In this document: in pieces, positions 12,124-24,200 of the stretch
Numbering within the stretch: position 1 is the first letter of the stretch
How the letters are laid out: each line of letters begins with the position of its first letter
Source of the DNA: Lunularia cruciata
Lineage: Eukaryota > Streptophyta > Marchantiopsida > Lunulariales > Lunulariaceae
Direction: 5' to 3'
Length of the DNA: 64,000 nt
Assembly: GCA_948567375.1 (NCBI GenBank)
Contig: OX419758.1
Span: 6,329,001-6,393,000 of the forward strand
Made by a program: the position numbers and the translations under genes
Notes under the pieces: generated by a model
Seen by the model: only the letters and a program-made list of their open reading frames with translations
Database searches by the model: none
What the model was told of the DNA's origin: nothing

Positions 12124-13121
12124 TATTCCCCCACCGCTAGTTGGTGACATCTTTGTTGCTAGTAAAACTTTGAACTCTTGGATGGCCATTTGTGCATTCT
12201 GGAGGTGAGAAAGAGGTTCCCATGTAACATCATGAAGGGGATACCTTTTCCAAAGGACCTTGTACTTTGTATGTTGTCATCGGCCTCATTGGATGAGGCA
12301 ACACGTAAGGATCCGATCAACTTTGTACTCCTCATGATCATTGATAGGATGGGAGGAGGAGGAGGAGGAGGAGGAGGTTAGACAAAAGAGGAAAAAGAAG
12401 ATGGGTTAGAACAAAGGATTTCAACTTGGAAACATGAAAGATAGGGTGGATGTGCATATGACAAGGCAAGGCAAGGCAAGGCAAGTCGATAAGCAACAGG
12501 AGAGATGATTTAGGTGACTTCAAAGGGTTTTATCTAATTAAAAGCAAGTTTATGGACTTGGGTATCAAGTGGGAGGGGTAGGTTACTAGATGAGAGCATG
12601 ACCTTATTACCAACTTGAAAGGTGAGATCACAACGATGGTGGTTTGCATATTATTTCTGATGATTTTGGGCAATGAGGAGGTGAGATTTGGCTTGTTGGA
12701 AGGATTGGGATATGGTGGTCAAGAAGGTTGAAGTATGAGGGACATGGGATGAAGGAGGAGCAAGAAGGGAATCTGGAATGAGTGGATCTTGGCCAAAATT
12801 GAGGAAGAAAGGAGAGAATCTGATGCTTGCATGTTTGGAATTATTGTATGCAAACTCCGTAGCCACAACACATTCATTCCAATTGGTATAGTGATTGTTG
12901 GCAAAGGCATGAGGTATATCCTCCAAGGTGTGATTTTTATGTTTAGTTTTTCCATCAATTTGAGGAATAGGCCGTGGACAAAGCAAGCTTGGTGAAGAGT
13001 ATATAAAAGAGTGCTTGCCAAAACTTTCTAGTGAATCAAAGATCATGATTGGAGATGAGAACATGCGACATCCCATGATGCTTAAAGATATTGTTGAAGT
13101 AGATTGTGCTACTGTTGGATC
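12124..13121 (-). pseudogene. B1 polyprotein 3' part: integrase C-terminal region and chromodomain remnant
   Basis: The minus-strand frame 12,651-13,133 reads HYTNWNECVVATEFAYNNS, then FNFGQDPL-type sequence and SQSFQQAKSHLLIAQN, the integrase core end and linker of Ty3/gypsy polyproteins. Nearer the LTR, 12,159-12,341 is the decayed chromodomain tail. A (GGA)n run at 12,351-12,377 lies between them. The integrase stops abruptly at 13,121, where family-A LTR sequence begins. Stops and frameshifts show it is dead. Confidence 0.75.
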
Positions 13122-13812
13122 TATAAAGCCCATTTGTGCATGTGTGTGGTATTGTGATATTTAGCTTGGTATTACAAGTACTTGAGAGATATTATTTATA
13201 TATAGATAAAGGATGGTTCTACATTAGTCATGATTAGCTAAAGTTAGTCATAGCTAAGATAGAGGGGACCTTACTTTAGAGGAAGTGAAAAAGATGAGCA
13301 CCACTATTTTGGATTCTAGTGTGTTGACTTGGTATTATTCTTAGGTGTTTGGCTTTGAGGAAAGAGTTGGGAACTCTTGGGCCTGCAAGCCTTTTTGTTT
13401 TGGATTCTTCTTTAGTCCAAAAAATAGCCCATGTGAAGGAATCCTTGACTTAGTGGTTGGGTCAAGATAAGATCACATGCTAGTGGAATATGCCTATGTG
13501 AATGGATATTCCTTTCTACTTTTTTGACTTTACTTGACTTTTAGTCTAGTAACTTGAGTTACTACGGTAATTAGTAACTTTGATACGTAACTATTTTGAA
13601 AGTATATAAACAAGGGGTAAGGAGGTACTCATCATCCTTTCATTTGCAACTATCTCTCTCTCATTGAGTTCTCTAATGAGCAATGTTTTGAGTATTGGAG
13701 TGTTAGCCTTGGAGGAGTATGATGGAGTTGGTGTTCCTTGCTTTCTTAGTCCATGGTGCGCTACCATAATAGCCATCAGAGGTTCATCCTGAGTGAGAGA
13801 CAAGCTGGCTCA
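13122..13812 (+). repeat. 5' LTR of A1
   Basis: A 691-bp repeat matching 20,107-20,794. Its first bases are TATAAAGCCC in place of the TGTAACATCC of the 3' copy; it ends GGCTCA. Confidence 0.88.
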
Positions 13813-13813
13813 T

Positions 13814-13834
13814 ATTTTTGGTTCCATTGTCAGG
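13814..13834 (+). promoter_or_regulatory. Primer-binding site of A1, decayed tRNA-Asp type
   Basis: Just inside the 5' LTR, TGGTTCCATTGTCAGGAC aligns with TGGCGCCGTTGCCGGGGA, the complement of plant tRNA-Asp 3' ends used by Athila/Tat-like gypsy elements. Most differences are C-to-T or G-to-A changes at former CpG positions, the pattern left by methylation and deamination. Confidence 0.6.
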
Positions 13835-14511
13835 ACTTCTCTAGAAGGCAAGAAAATGTTCCGCATTCAATTTTACATTAGGCAAAAGGAGGCTATGAGA
13901 GCTCACTTGGAGAGAACATTAGGAGAGGAGAGGACTGAACTTATGTTAGAGAACCAAGATCCATTTGTATACCTTGAAGTTCATTATGATGTCTTTGAAG
14001 TGATTTTGTACATCTTGTACACATGAGAGGATTTGGAGAGATTGTGTGAGGTGGATTGCAGATTTTGGGAATTAAAGTGATTTTGGGCAAAAACTCAAGT
14101 TTGAGATCTGAACTTGAAATTTGTACACATGATATTTTGGGTTGTCCTTCAGTTAGCACACTTAGAATTATTGTGAGTGCTATTATGTGCATTGAGCTAG
14201 AATTTTGAAAGTTGATAGGGTAAACTACTCCAACAACTACATGCTCTTTACAAAATTGTACACAGTCTGCCATTTCTTCAATTTTCAATGGATTTTTGTA
14301 AAATTTTCCAAGAAAATTTAGTATGTTATATCTACTTGCTGACATAAAAATTAGAGAGAGATCATTCTTGAGCAAAGAGTTATGAATTTTTGAAGTGAGG
14401 GGGGTGGTTTTTAGACCAAATCTGAAATATGTGTGCTGAATAGAAAGATGTCTAGGCCAAATGGCTGAATGAAAAGATTTGAAATTTTTCAGAGAGTAAC
14501 AACCTAGAGTT

Positions 14512-15145
14512 GTGATCAAGTGTGAAAAATTTCAAATGACTTTCATGTACAAGTTGAGCGATTTGAGTGAAATTGTGAGGAAGGGTCAATTCTGCAAAGT
14601 TGAGATCTCATGCATGAGGAGTTTGAGAGCAACAAAAAGCATGTTTGAGTGTTTAGATTCATCTTGGGAACATGGACGGTCATCAAAAGTGAAAATTGAG
14701 ACTATGCAAGGTTCCCAAAGGGTTTGAGGTGATTCTAGGTGTGGATTTGAGGAAAAGAGAGTTTACAATAGAATTTGAAAAGAGTGTTGAGAGGATCCAA
14801 AAACCTACGCCACTTGGAAGAAAGAGTGAGTCTAAGTGCTTTCTATGTGGAGAGAAGGGACATAAGGCAAGTTCATGTCCATTGACCTTTGAGAGCAGGA
14901 GATTGAGGGAATGGAGAGGCTTACTTGAGTTGGGTTTGCATGTTGGACCTTCTTCACCAAGATTGGGAGGGAGAAGATCTAAGACCAAGGAGTTGTGTGA
15001 GGTTTGTGGAGTGGAAGGACTTCCAAAAGGACATGAGTGTAGTGGAGTAAAAGCACTTTTGGAGAATTTGGTGAAGGATCTTGGAGAGAGTCTTAGTACA
15101 GCTATAGAAATACTATCACCTTCGTCAGCTAGTTCTCAAGATTAG
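14512..15145 (+). pseudogene. A1 5' ORF with CCHC zinc knuckle
   Basis: Two overlapping frames join at about 14,700 through a frameshift to give a basic protein whose second half carries a perfect retroviral-type knuckle, CFLCGEKGHKASSC (C-x2-C-x4-H-x4-C), at about 14,835-14,880, and a second cysteine cluster, CEVCGVEGLPKGHEC, near 15,000. It ends at a TAG-less stop at 15,143-15,145, about 240 bp before the gag frame starts. Gag proper (next entry) has its own knuckle, so this is an extra ORF between the primer site and gag, as in Tat/Ogre-like elements. It probably binds nucleic acid, but its role is unknown. Confidence 0.55.
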
Positions 15146-15384
15146 TGATAGAGATAATCTTTCAACTTCTGGATAAACTATCCATGAGAATTCGATTAAT
15201 ATGCACTCTAGAATTTGATGTTGCTATAGAAATCTTGCAACAACCTGAACCTTTTGCATTTCCAAGGGTAGATTATTCTCAAATGGTGTTAGTCATGTAC
15301 ATACTCTATTAGTTATAGAGTGAGAGAAAAAAAAGAGAAAAAAAATTTGTGAGAAAAGAAAGATAGTGAGGGGTTAAGATAGAG

Positions 15385-17240
15385 AAACTTTCAGTTTTCT
15401 TTGGCAAGGATGGAGAAGATGTGGAGGCCTTTGTGAGAGACTTCAAGAGAGCTTGCATAGGAAACAATGAGAGGAGGAAGAATGAGTGGGCCTCATTTTT
15501 ACCAGATTTCTTTGAGGATACAACACTTACATGGTATGAGTCCAAATACCAAAAGAGAGAGGAGAGATGGGCAAGAAGAGTCTTGGAAGAGTTTGACTTT
15601 AGCACTCATTGAAAAATTTCTCCCAAATAAGAGTTATGAGATATTGATGAGTGAGGTTACCTTTCTCAAGAAAGGAGATGGAGAGAAAGTGGGAGTCTAT
15701 GTGAAAAGAGTGGAAAAGTTAGAGTCCAGATTTTGCATAGTGTTGAGGAAGGGTGGGGATGATGTGGAGACTACTATGATTGGCATAGGGGCCATGCTCA
15801 CCAAGAATTGTGTGCAAGGGTTGAGACCACAAATTAGAAGCAAGGTCATATATGAGAAACCTTCTTCCAAGGTTGAAACTATCAAAATCGCATTTCGTAT
15901 GGAGGAGAGTTTGGAAGGGGATGAGAGTGATTTAGTGGTGAAGGAGGTTGTGCATCCTCCTCAAGGTTACAAGTATAGTGGAACTTCTGATACTTTGGTG
16001 GCAAGGGTTGCAACACAATTAGTAGTTGCTCCAGTTCTTGCACCTCCACCAAAACATTCACTTCAAACCATCACAAAACAACTTGCAGATCTCAAAATCA
16101 ATGTGGTGCAATTATGGGAGAAGAGAGAGGTGGATCAAAATGTAGAGAGAGGATCTAGGAGTTATGGAAATTATCTATATAGAAGAGGCCAACCAGCCAA
16201 CAATTCCAATGATAGAAATTCTTTCAGTTGTGGAGGAAGAGGCCATATCCAAAAGAATTGCCCAAATTCCACTTACCATGGAGGAAGGAGTTATGAGAAA
16301 GCCAATAGAGGGAAAGAGGGAGGTAGTGAAACCCAAGTGGCTCCTAATCCAAAAAAAGGTAAGGAGATAGCATCCATTAATGAAATTGAGACCAAGTATG
16401 AGAAGGGAGAGTGCTCAAACTCCAATGGTCTTAATTTGGAGCTTTTCGCACAAGAGAAGAAGAGAGTTTGTTTTGCAAAGGATGTTCACTCTTCTCAAGG
16501 ATTTACTCCAAGCAAGGATACTCCTATTTCTACTAGGAGCACTTGCACCTCAACACCATTAACAACAAAGACTCCAAGGAAGAAGTTGGAGATAGAGGAT
16601 TTCTTGATTTCAAAGCAACAATGGAACTACAATGTGTTGGAGGATGTTGGTAGCCACAAGGCTAACATCACAATGTGCCAGTTGATTGCTTTGAACCCTA
16701 CCTTGAGAAAAGAGCTTAGAGGTGGTTTGAGATCTACAAGGAGCAAGAGGAAGAAGAAGGCAAAACCTCCAGTATCAATGGGGGTGGTGGATGCCAAGCC
16801 AGCACCATGGGAAGCTTGTGAATATGCCTCTAAGATTGATGTAAGAGTGAATGGTCACAACATCAAGGATGCACTGGTTGATGGAGGATCAGCAGTGAAT
16901 GCCATGTCAGAAAGGTTGATGAAAAAATTGGGTATGATACCCTCAAGACCTTCAACATTTGTGGTGAGCATGGCAAACAAACAAAAAGTTCGACCAGTAG
17001 GGGTGATGGATAAAGTGGTAGTTTCAGTTATGAGAGTTCAAAATCTCATGACTTTCCAAGTCTTGAAGGATTCAAGCTATGATTTACTTCTTGGGAGGCC
17101 ATGGTTGAGAGCAGCATGCACAACTGATCGATGGCACAAAGGGTACTTGAGGATTGGGCCATCAAACCATAGAGTCACAGTTCTTATGACTAACAACACC
17201 AACACTTCACATTCAAATACACTATCTTCTGATTATTGAG
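15385..17240 (+). pseudogene. A1 gag and protease
   Basis: The gag part begins in one frame (15,421-15,612, EWASFLPDFFEDTTLTWYES) and shifts into the 590-codon frame 15,467-17,239, where it continues as LIEKFLPNKSYEILMSEV. The gag knuckle near 16,225-16,265 reads FSCGGRGHIQKNC: the first cysteine is lost. The aspartic protease follows, with ALVDGGSAVNAM (about 16,875-16,910) and the flap/closing LLLGRPWL near 17,090. The D-G-G active-site variant is common in plant gypsy elements. The frame ends at a TGA at 17,237-17,239. The gag frameshift and the lost knuckle cysteine make it non-functional. Confidence 0.85.
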
Positions 17241-20060
17241 AATCAGATTCTGAAGAAAGAGCTTCAGGTGTGGACACAAGCACGGAGGAGGAGACTTCCA
17301 CGGAGGGAGATGAATCTGAATCTGATTCAAATGTGTATCCTTTGTGTGCTATGGATTTTTCACCTAAGCCAGAGGTTTTGAAGGACTCAGATAAATCACC
17401 ATTGACACGTGAGGAGGTAGAGAGAAGGTTACCTATCCTCAAGTATGGTCCAAATGTTACCAAGGAGGAGAAGGTGAGATTTGAGGAGATTTTCCATAAG
17501 TTCATCCATATGTTTGCTTTTAGTTACAAGGATTTGAAGGAAGTTACCTTGGAGGAGCTCAAGATTGAGGTGGAGTCACATGCAAGACCAATCCGCCAAA
17601 CGCAATGTCGCATTAGCCCACCAATATCTTTGGTTGTGAAGGAGGAGATTGATAAGCTCAAGGAGGCCGGATTTATCTTTTGAGGTGGAGAATTCAGAAT
17701 GGGTGTCTCCAATTGTCATTGTGAAGAAAAAGAATGGCAAGCTTTGGGTATGTGTGGTTTACAAGAAGCTCAATGATGTTACCAAGAAGGACTACTACCC
17801 ATTGCCATGCATTGGTGAGATCTTGGAGGAGGTTGTAGGTCATGAGAGGTACAGTTTTGGAGATGGTTATAGTGGATATAACCAAATCAAGATTGCACTA
17901 GAGCATCAACAACTCACCACATTCACCACACATTGGGGAACTTACGCTTTCAACGTCATGCCTTTTGGGCTTTGCAATGCTCCAACCACATTCCAACGGT
18001 TCATGAACAAGGTATTTGAACCTTTCATTGGGAAATTTGTAAGAGACTTCATTGATGACTTTTGTGTCTATGGGAGCAAGGAGGAGCACTTTGAGCACCT
18101 AGTCAAGGTCTTGCAATGCTTGGATGAGGCAAATGCATCACTCAACCCAGAGAAGTGCATTTTTGGATGTGAAGAAGGTCTACTTTTGGGGCACATCATC
18201 TCCAATGATGGAATAGAAGTTGATCTTAAGAAGATTACATGGTGATTTTGGAAAACAAGGAGGCTCTCGAAGCTTTTAAGGAGCTCAAGCAATCCCTTGT
18301 TGTAGCTCCAATTCTTGCTAAACCTGATTGGAGTAAGCCTTTCATCCTCTACACTGATGCTTCTAATGTAGCTATAGGATGCACTCTTAGTCAATTAGAC
18401 GAATATGGGCATGATCATCCAATAGCTTATGCTAGTAGGCAGATGGTTTCAATAGAAAAGAACTGCTCTGTCACGGAGAGAGAAGGGTTGGCAGTGATCA
18501 TTGGTCTCAAGAAGTTTAGACATTACTTGATTGGAGGGAAAGCCACCATTGTCACAAATCACAAGGCTTTGAAAAACATCTTCAACAAGCGTAATGTTGA
18601 AAGGAGACTAGCAAGGTGGATGATACTCTTGTCTGAGTATGACTACACCATTGAAGATAGGCCAAGAAAGAAACATGCAAATGCTGATTTGTTATCTAGG
18701 GCCTATGATCATGATGGAGATGAGCAAGTGGATGATTCCTTCCAGGATGAGGAGCTCATGACAATCTCAGTCACTCAAAAGGTTCCAATGGAGTACAAGG
18801 AGATTGTGGATTTTGTGACAAGAGGTAACTATCCAAAAGGGATGCATGCTAGGGAGAAGAAAGCCCTTGCAGCAAGATCTAGACCTTACACAATGGTGGA
18901 GGATATTCATTTTTACCAAGGAGTAGATGGTCTACTTCAAAGAGCAATGGGTAAGGAAGAGTCTATCCTACTTATAAAGGAGTTTCTTGAAGGTTTGGTG
19001 TATGGAGGACACTTTGCAGGAAAGGTGACTGCTTTCAAGATTCTAGATGTAGGTTACCATTGGAGAGGAATTTTCAAGGATTATCTTGATTATTGCAAAA
19101 CCTGTCATGTTTGTCAAGCTTTTGCTAGAAAGTCTACATCCACTCCACCACTTAGATCAATTCCATTGCTAGGACCTTTTGAGAAGTGAGGAATTGATTT
19201 TGTAGGTCCTCTCAATAGAACCCCAAGGAACTATTGGTACATTGTGGTAGTTACTAATTACCTTACCAAGTGGGTTAAGGCTAGACCATTGAGGGACAAG
19301 AATGAAGATGAAGTTGGTAGATTTCTTTATGAACGCATTATCACTAGATTTGGATGCCCTTTGGAGTTGGTTTTTTATAGAGGAGGAGAGTTTACAAGAA
19401 GCATTACTCCAGCCATGCTACAACATTTCTCTATCACACATAGAGTAACTACATCCTATAAGCCAAATTCTAATGGCTTGGCAGAGAGAACCAATTAGAC
19501 CTTGTGCATGGTGTTGGCCAAAGATGCGGAAATGGAGGGGCTAAACATCATTGGGACAAGAAGATTCATGCAGTTTTGTGGGAGTATAAGACAACCATGA
19601 AGACTTCCACTGGATATTCTCCATTTCAATTGGTATATGGTATTGAGTCTACCCTACCTATTCACTTTGATCTTCCTACCTTCCAAAGCACTCATAGGAG
19701 ATTGAAGAAAGCACAAGGAGGTGATGCAGAGAAGTCAAGGAAAGAACAACTCATGGAGTTGGAAGAGGCAAGAGCAGTTGTTATGGTTCAAGTGGAGCAA
19801 GCCCAAAGGAAACAAAAGGAGAGCTATGACAAGAGGCAAGGCAAGAAGAAGGTGGAGCCTTTCAAAGGAGGTGATTGGGTAATATTGTTTGATTCCATTC
19901 GATTCAAGAGGGTGCAAAAGAAGTTTTTGCCTAAGTACTTTGGACCTTTCATAGTGGAGAAGGTGTGAGGCAATTACACCTAAGATCTCAAGGAGTTGGG
20001 AGCAAGACACTTTCAAAGGATTAACCATGATAACTTGAAGATATATTATAGATGGTAGAG
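17241..20060 (+). pseudogene. A1 reverse transcriptase, RNase H and integrase
   Basis: RT spans about 17,560-18,235 across two frames (17,270-17,683 and 17,649-18,245). PLPCIGEILEEV, MPFGLCNAPTTFQRF and the catalytic FIDD (FVRDFIDDFCVYG) are clear. RNase H (18,239-18,720) keeps TDAS, EREGLA and NADLLSR, but the third acidic residue is changed (VTNHKAL in place of VTDHKAL). Integrase (about 18,960-19,960) keeps HFAGK and CKTCHVCQ, but its first zinc histidine is missing. Both catalytic aspartates of the core are replaced (VVVTNYLTKW, VFYRGGEF), while the Glu in NGLAERTN remains. The GPF motif (KYFGPFIVEKV) ends the protein with no chromodomain. At least three frame breaks: dead. Confidence 0.88.
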
Positions 20061-20106
20061 AGACTTTCACTTTGAGGACAAAGTGAAAACTTAGTCTGGT
20101 GGTAAA

Positions 20107-20794
20107 TGTAACATCCATTTGTGCATGTGTCGTATTGTGATATTTAGCTTGGTATTACAAGTCCTTGAGAGATATTATTTATATATAAATAAATGATGGT
20201 TCTATATTAGTCATGATTAGCTAAAGTTAGTCATAGCTAAGATAGAGGGGACCTTACTTTAGAGGAAGTGGAAAAGAGAGCACCACTATTTTGGATTCTA
20301 ATGTGTTGACTTGGTATTATTCCTAGGTGTTTGGCTTTGAGGAAAGAGTTGAGAACTCTTGGGCTTGCAAGTCTTTTTGTTTTGGATTCTTCTATAGTCC
20401 AAAAAATAGCCCATGTGAAGGAATCCTTGACTTAGTGGTTGGGTCAAGATAAGATCACATGCTAGTGGAATATGCCCATGTGAATGGATATTCCTTTCTA
20501 CTTTTTTGACTTTACTTGACTTTTAGTCTAGTGACTTGAGTTACTACGGTAATTAGTAACTTTGGTACGTCACTATTTTGCAAGTATATAAACAAGGGGT
20601 GAAGAGGTACTCATCATCCTTTCATTTGCAACTATCTCTCTCTCATTGAGTTCTCTAGTGAGCAATGTTTTGAGTCTTGGAGTGTTAGCCTTGGAGGAGT
20701 ATGATGGAGTTGGGGTTCATTGCCTTCTTAGTCCATGGTGCACTACCATAATAGCCATCAGAGGTTCATCTTGAGTGAGAAACAGGCCGGCTCA
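20107..20794 (+). repeat. 3' LTR of A1
   Basis: A 688-bp LTR, TGTAACATCC...CCGGCTCA, preceded by GTCTGGTGGTAAA, a decayed polypurine tract. It contains a TATATAAA-type box near 20,585. Confidence 0.9.
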
Positions 20795-20812
20795 TAGATC
20801 ATCCATGGTATT

Positions 20813-21219
20813 TGTAAAAGACCAAGACCAAGAAAAGAAATACAAGAATGGAAGCTCACATTGAGACACTTGAGAGTAAACTCTGAATGCCTATCATGAG
20901 CTTTGGCTTTGGTATTTATAGGTAGCATACAAGGCCCTTGAGAAGCTTCTCAAGATGCTTCCTTGAGCCACTTTCTTAGAGTGTAAGTCAAGTTAACTAG
21001 GAAGCTTCACAAGAAGTTTCCTTCTAGAAGCTGCCTACTTGGCATGCAAGCTAAGCTAGTTGGAAGCTTCTAGAAGCTACTTACTTGAAGTGTAAGCTAA
21101 GCTAGCTGGGAAGTTCCCAAGAAGCTTCTTAGCTACTTCCAGAATATTCTAGACTAATTTGTCTTATTTGCTACTTTGTTAGCCCTACTAACTTTGTTGC
21201 TAAACTCCATATTGTTACA
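20813..21219 (-). repeat. Family B LTR (3' LTR of B2)
   Basis: A 407-bp LTR in minus orientation with canonical ends (TGTAACAATATGGAG / GGTCTTTTACA). On its left it abuts B1 integrase sequence (CATCCATGGTAT) instead of a primer-binding site, which shows that B2 was inserted in B1. On its right is the normal polypurine tract and the chromodomain. Confidence 0.85.
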
Positions 21220-24200
21220 TATTCCCCCACCGCTAGTTGGTGACGTCCTTGTTGCCAATGAAACTTTGAACTCCTGGATGGCCATCTATGCATTCTGGAG
21301 GTGAGAAAGAGGTTCCCATGTGGCATCATGAAGGGATACCCTTTCCAAAGGACCTTGTACTCCGTGTATTTTTGACGGCCTCGTTGAATATGGCAACGTG
21401 CAAGGATATGATCAACTTTGTACTCCTCATGATCAATGGTAGGGACAGCAGGAGGGGAGGTTGGACTCAAGAGGAAAAGGAGGAGGGTTAGGAACAAAGG
21501 GTTTCAACTTGAAAACATGAAAGACAAGATGGATACGCATATGACAAGGCAAGGCAAGTCGATAAGGAACAAGAGAGACAATTTAGGTGACATCAAAGAG
21601 TCATATCCAATTAGAGGCAAGGTTATGAACTTGGGTATCAAGTGGGAGAGGGAGGTTACTAGAGGATAGCATGAATTTATCACCAACTTCAAATGTGAGA
21701 TCACGACGATGGTTGTCCGCATATTGTTTTTGACGATTCTGAGCAACAAGGAGATGAGATTTGGCTTGTTGGAGAGATTGGGATATTGTGGTCAAGAATG
21801 TTGAAGTATGAAGAACTTGAGATGGAAGGGGAACAAGAAGAGTATCTGGAACAAGTGATGTTGTGGGTTTTGTCTAGTCTCAAGGATGCATCTGGCACAT
21901 GGCTACTTGTGCTCAGTTTGATCCTATTTTCACTGATTTGTAGTTCCCATAGTCTGACGCTTTCTTACCTCCCTGGATTATTGGAGACCTCTCCTTAGCT
22001 AGTTTGTGTTGTTCACTAGTCCTTGAGCTTGGATCCCCTTGAAAGGGTTGTTTAGCATTGACTTTGCAGAACTGATCTTGTCATGAGTGCTTGGTGTTAT
22101 TGTTTCTACCTCTGCGTAGTCTCGTATCTTATTTTCCGTCAGGTTTGGCTATGGCACAGGTTTTGGTGGTTTGTAGGCTAGGCCAGGTGATCAATGAAGT
22201 CTTGCAGTGAGTGATCTAATCCAACAAGAACTTGGTACACAGATCATTTAAGCATGCCATTCACATGGACATTTGCTTAATAAGCTTATCCACAAACACC
22301 ATGACCTTACTTTGTCTTGGGATAGGATGTGATGAGATCCAAGCTCATGTGTTCCTATTGAGTAGATGAAATTGGAAGTGGTTGAAGGAGTCCACTCAAT
22401 TTTTAATTGTTGGCCTTGTTGCATTGGCAGCTCTCACACGATTGGATAAACTCTTGAACATCTTGTGTCATGTTGGGCTACCACCATTGGCGTTGGAGGT
22501 TACCCAAGGTCTTGTCCACACCCACGTGACCAATAATTGGTAAGTCATGGGCTTCTTGGAGGTGCACAAGTGGGAGATCACCCTTGGTTGGAACATAAAT
22601 CCAATTCTCACAAAATAAAAGGCCTTTCTTATAGGAGAAGATGTTGTACTCCTTGTCACATGCTACAAGACAACTTTGTACCATCTAAAAGAATGGATCT
22701 TGTTGTAGAATTGTCCTAAACTTGATCTAGACTTTAGAGCTGATTGACATCATTGTAATTGCCACCGTGATGAGAGGAAGAGATTTCAAATCAGGTCATT
22801 GTGATAGGGCATCAAGGCTAACATGGAATTGATTGGGTTTGTACTCAAGTTTGATGTCAAAAAACTATTGTTGTTCCTCCCATTGATGATGTCAACTCTT
22901 CATGTGTTCCAAATGTAGTGTCTGCAACAAGGTCTTGTGATCAGTTTGCATGAACACTTGTTTCCCCAAGAGATAATGCCTCCATACCTTGGTGGCACAT
23001 ACCATTGCTAGTTGTTCCAATCCCAAGCAAAATAATTCCTTTCTGCTATATTTAGTCTACAAGACACAAAGGTGATGGTATGCAACCCATCTGTGAATTC
23101 ATGTTGCAACACTACTCCAATTGCAAAGTTAGGAGTATCAAAATCAACCACACATGGTAGTTGAGGATCATATGGTTGAAGAATTGGTCTTGAAAACACC
23201 ATATGTTTCAGCTTCTAGAATGCTTCTTTGTGCTTGTTGGTCCATTGAAGACTTGAGTTCTTCTCCAAGAGATTGGTCAATGGTGCAGCCACATGAGCAT
23301 AATAGTGGATAAACCATTGGTAAAAACTAGCCAATTCATTAAATGCATGTACTTCAATAGCATCCTTTGGAGTATGCCAATCAATGGATGCTTTGATTTT
23401 CTCTTCTTCCATCTTGATCTCCTTCGATGAGATTGTGTGATCCAAGAAGGTAATTTCCTTTTGCCAAAAGGTACACTTTGACTTCTTGCAATAAAACTTC
23501 CATTTTCATAGTCATCTTAGGACTTCTTGCACATGATTCACATGTTCTACCTCTATCTTGCTATAGATTAAGATATCATCCAAGAACACCACCATGTATT
23601 GATCCAACAATCCATCCAGCACCCAATGCATTTGATCCATGAAGACGTCTGGAGCATTAGTGAGCCCAAAAGGCAGAAGCCTCCACTCAAAATGTCCATA
23701 ATTGGTGCAAAAGGTAGTCTTTTGCATAACTCCTTATCAATAGGGATTTGCCAATAGCCGCTATGAAGATTCAGCTTGGAGAAGTATTGTGCTCCATTCA
23801 ATTGATCAAGCAAGTCATCAATTTGAGGCAATGGGTATGCATTCTTTGTTGTTTGTTTATTGAGCCCATGGTAATCAATATAGAAACAAAGTACTCCATC
23901 CTTCTTTGGAATGAATAGTACCAGTGCTCCCCAAGGAGATATACTATGTCATATGAAATCCTTCTCCAACAACTCCATAAGTGTTATTTGCAACTCCTCC
24001 AACTCCTTTGGTGAGAGCCAATAGATTGGTCTACTCATTGGAGTATTTTCTAGTAATAACTCAATCTTGAAGAGCATACCATGATCAGAAGGTAATCCCT
24101 TTGGCAGATCATCTAGAAACACATCCAAAAACTCTTGAACTATTTGATTAACCATTGCTTCATGAGGCTCATGACTCTCCTCAGATTCTCCTTGTACAAT

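Larger units (their letters stand above)
13122..20794 (+). mobile_element. Ty3/gypsy LTR retrotransposon, family A (copy A1), full length but decayed
   Basis: A 7.67-kb element with two 688-691-bp LTRs that look about 95% alike by eye, a primer-binding site, a 5' zinc-knuckle ORF, gag, protease, RT, RNase H and integrase in Ty3/gypsy order, and no chromodomain. Flanking bases GGATC (13,117-13,121) and AGATC (20,796-20,800) fit a slightly decayed 5-bp duplication, supported by related uninterrupted B sequence near 62.69 kb (TTAGAGCATCCATGG). All coding parts have frameshifts or lost catalytic residues. Confidence 0.88.

Noticed and set aside
13941-14519. 192-codon minus-strand frame inside A1
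   Set aside because: No motif, and antisense to the 5' internal region of a recognisable retrotransposon.
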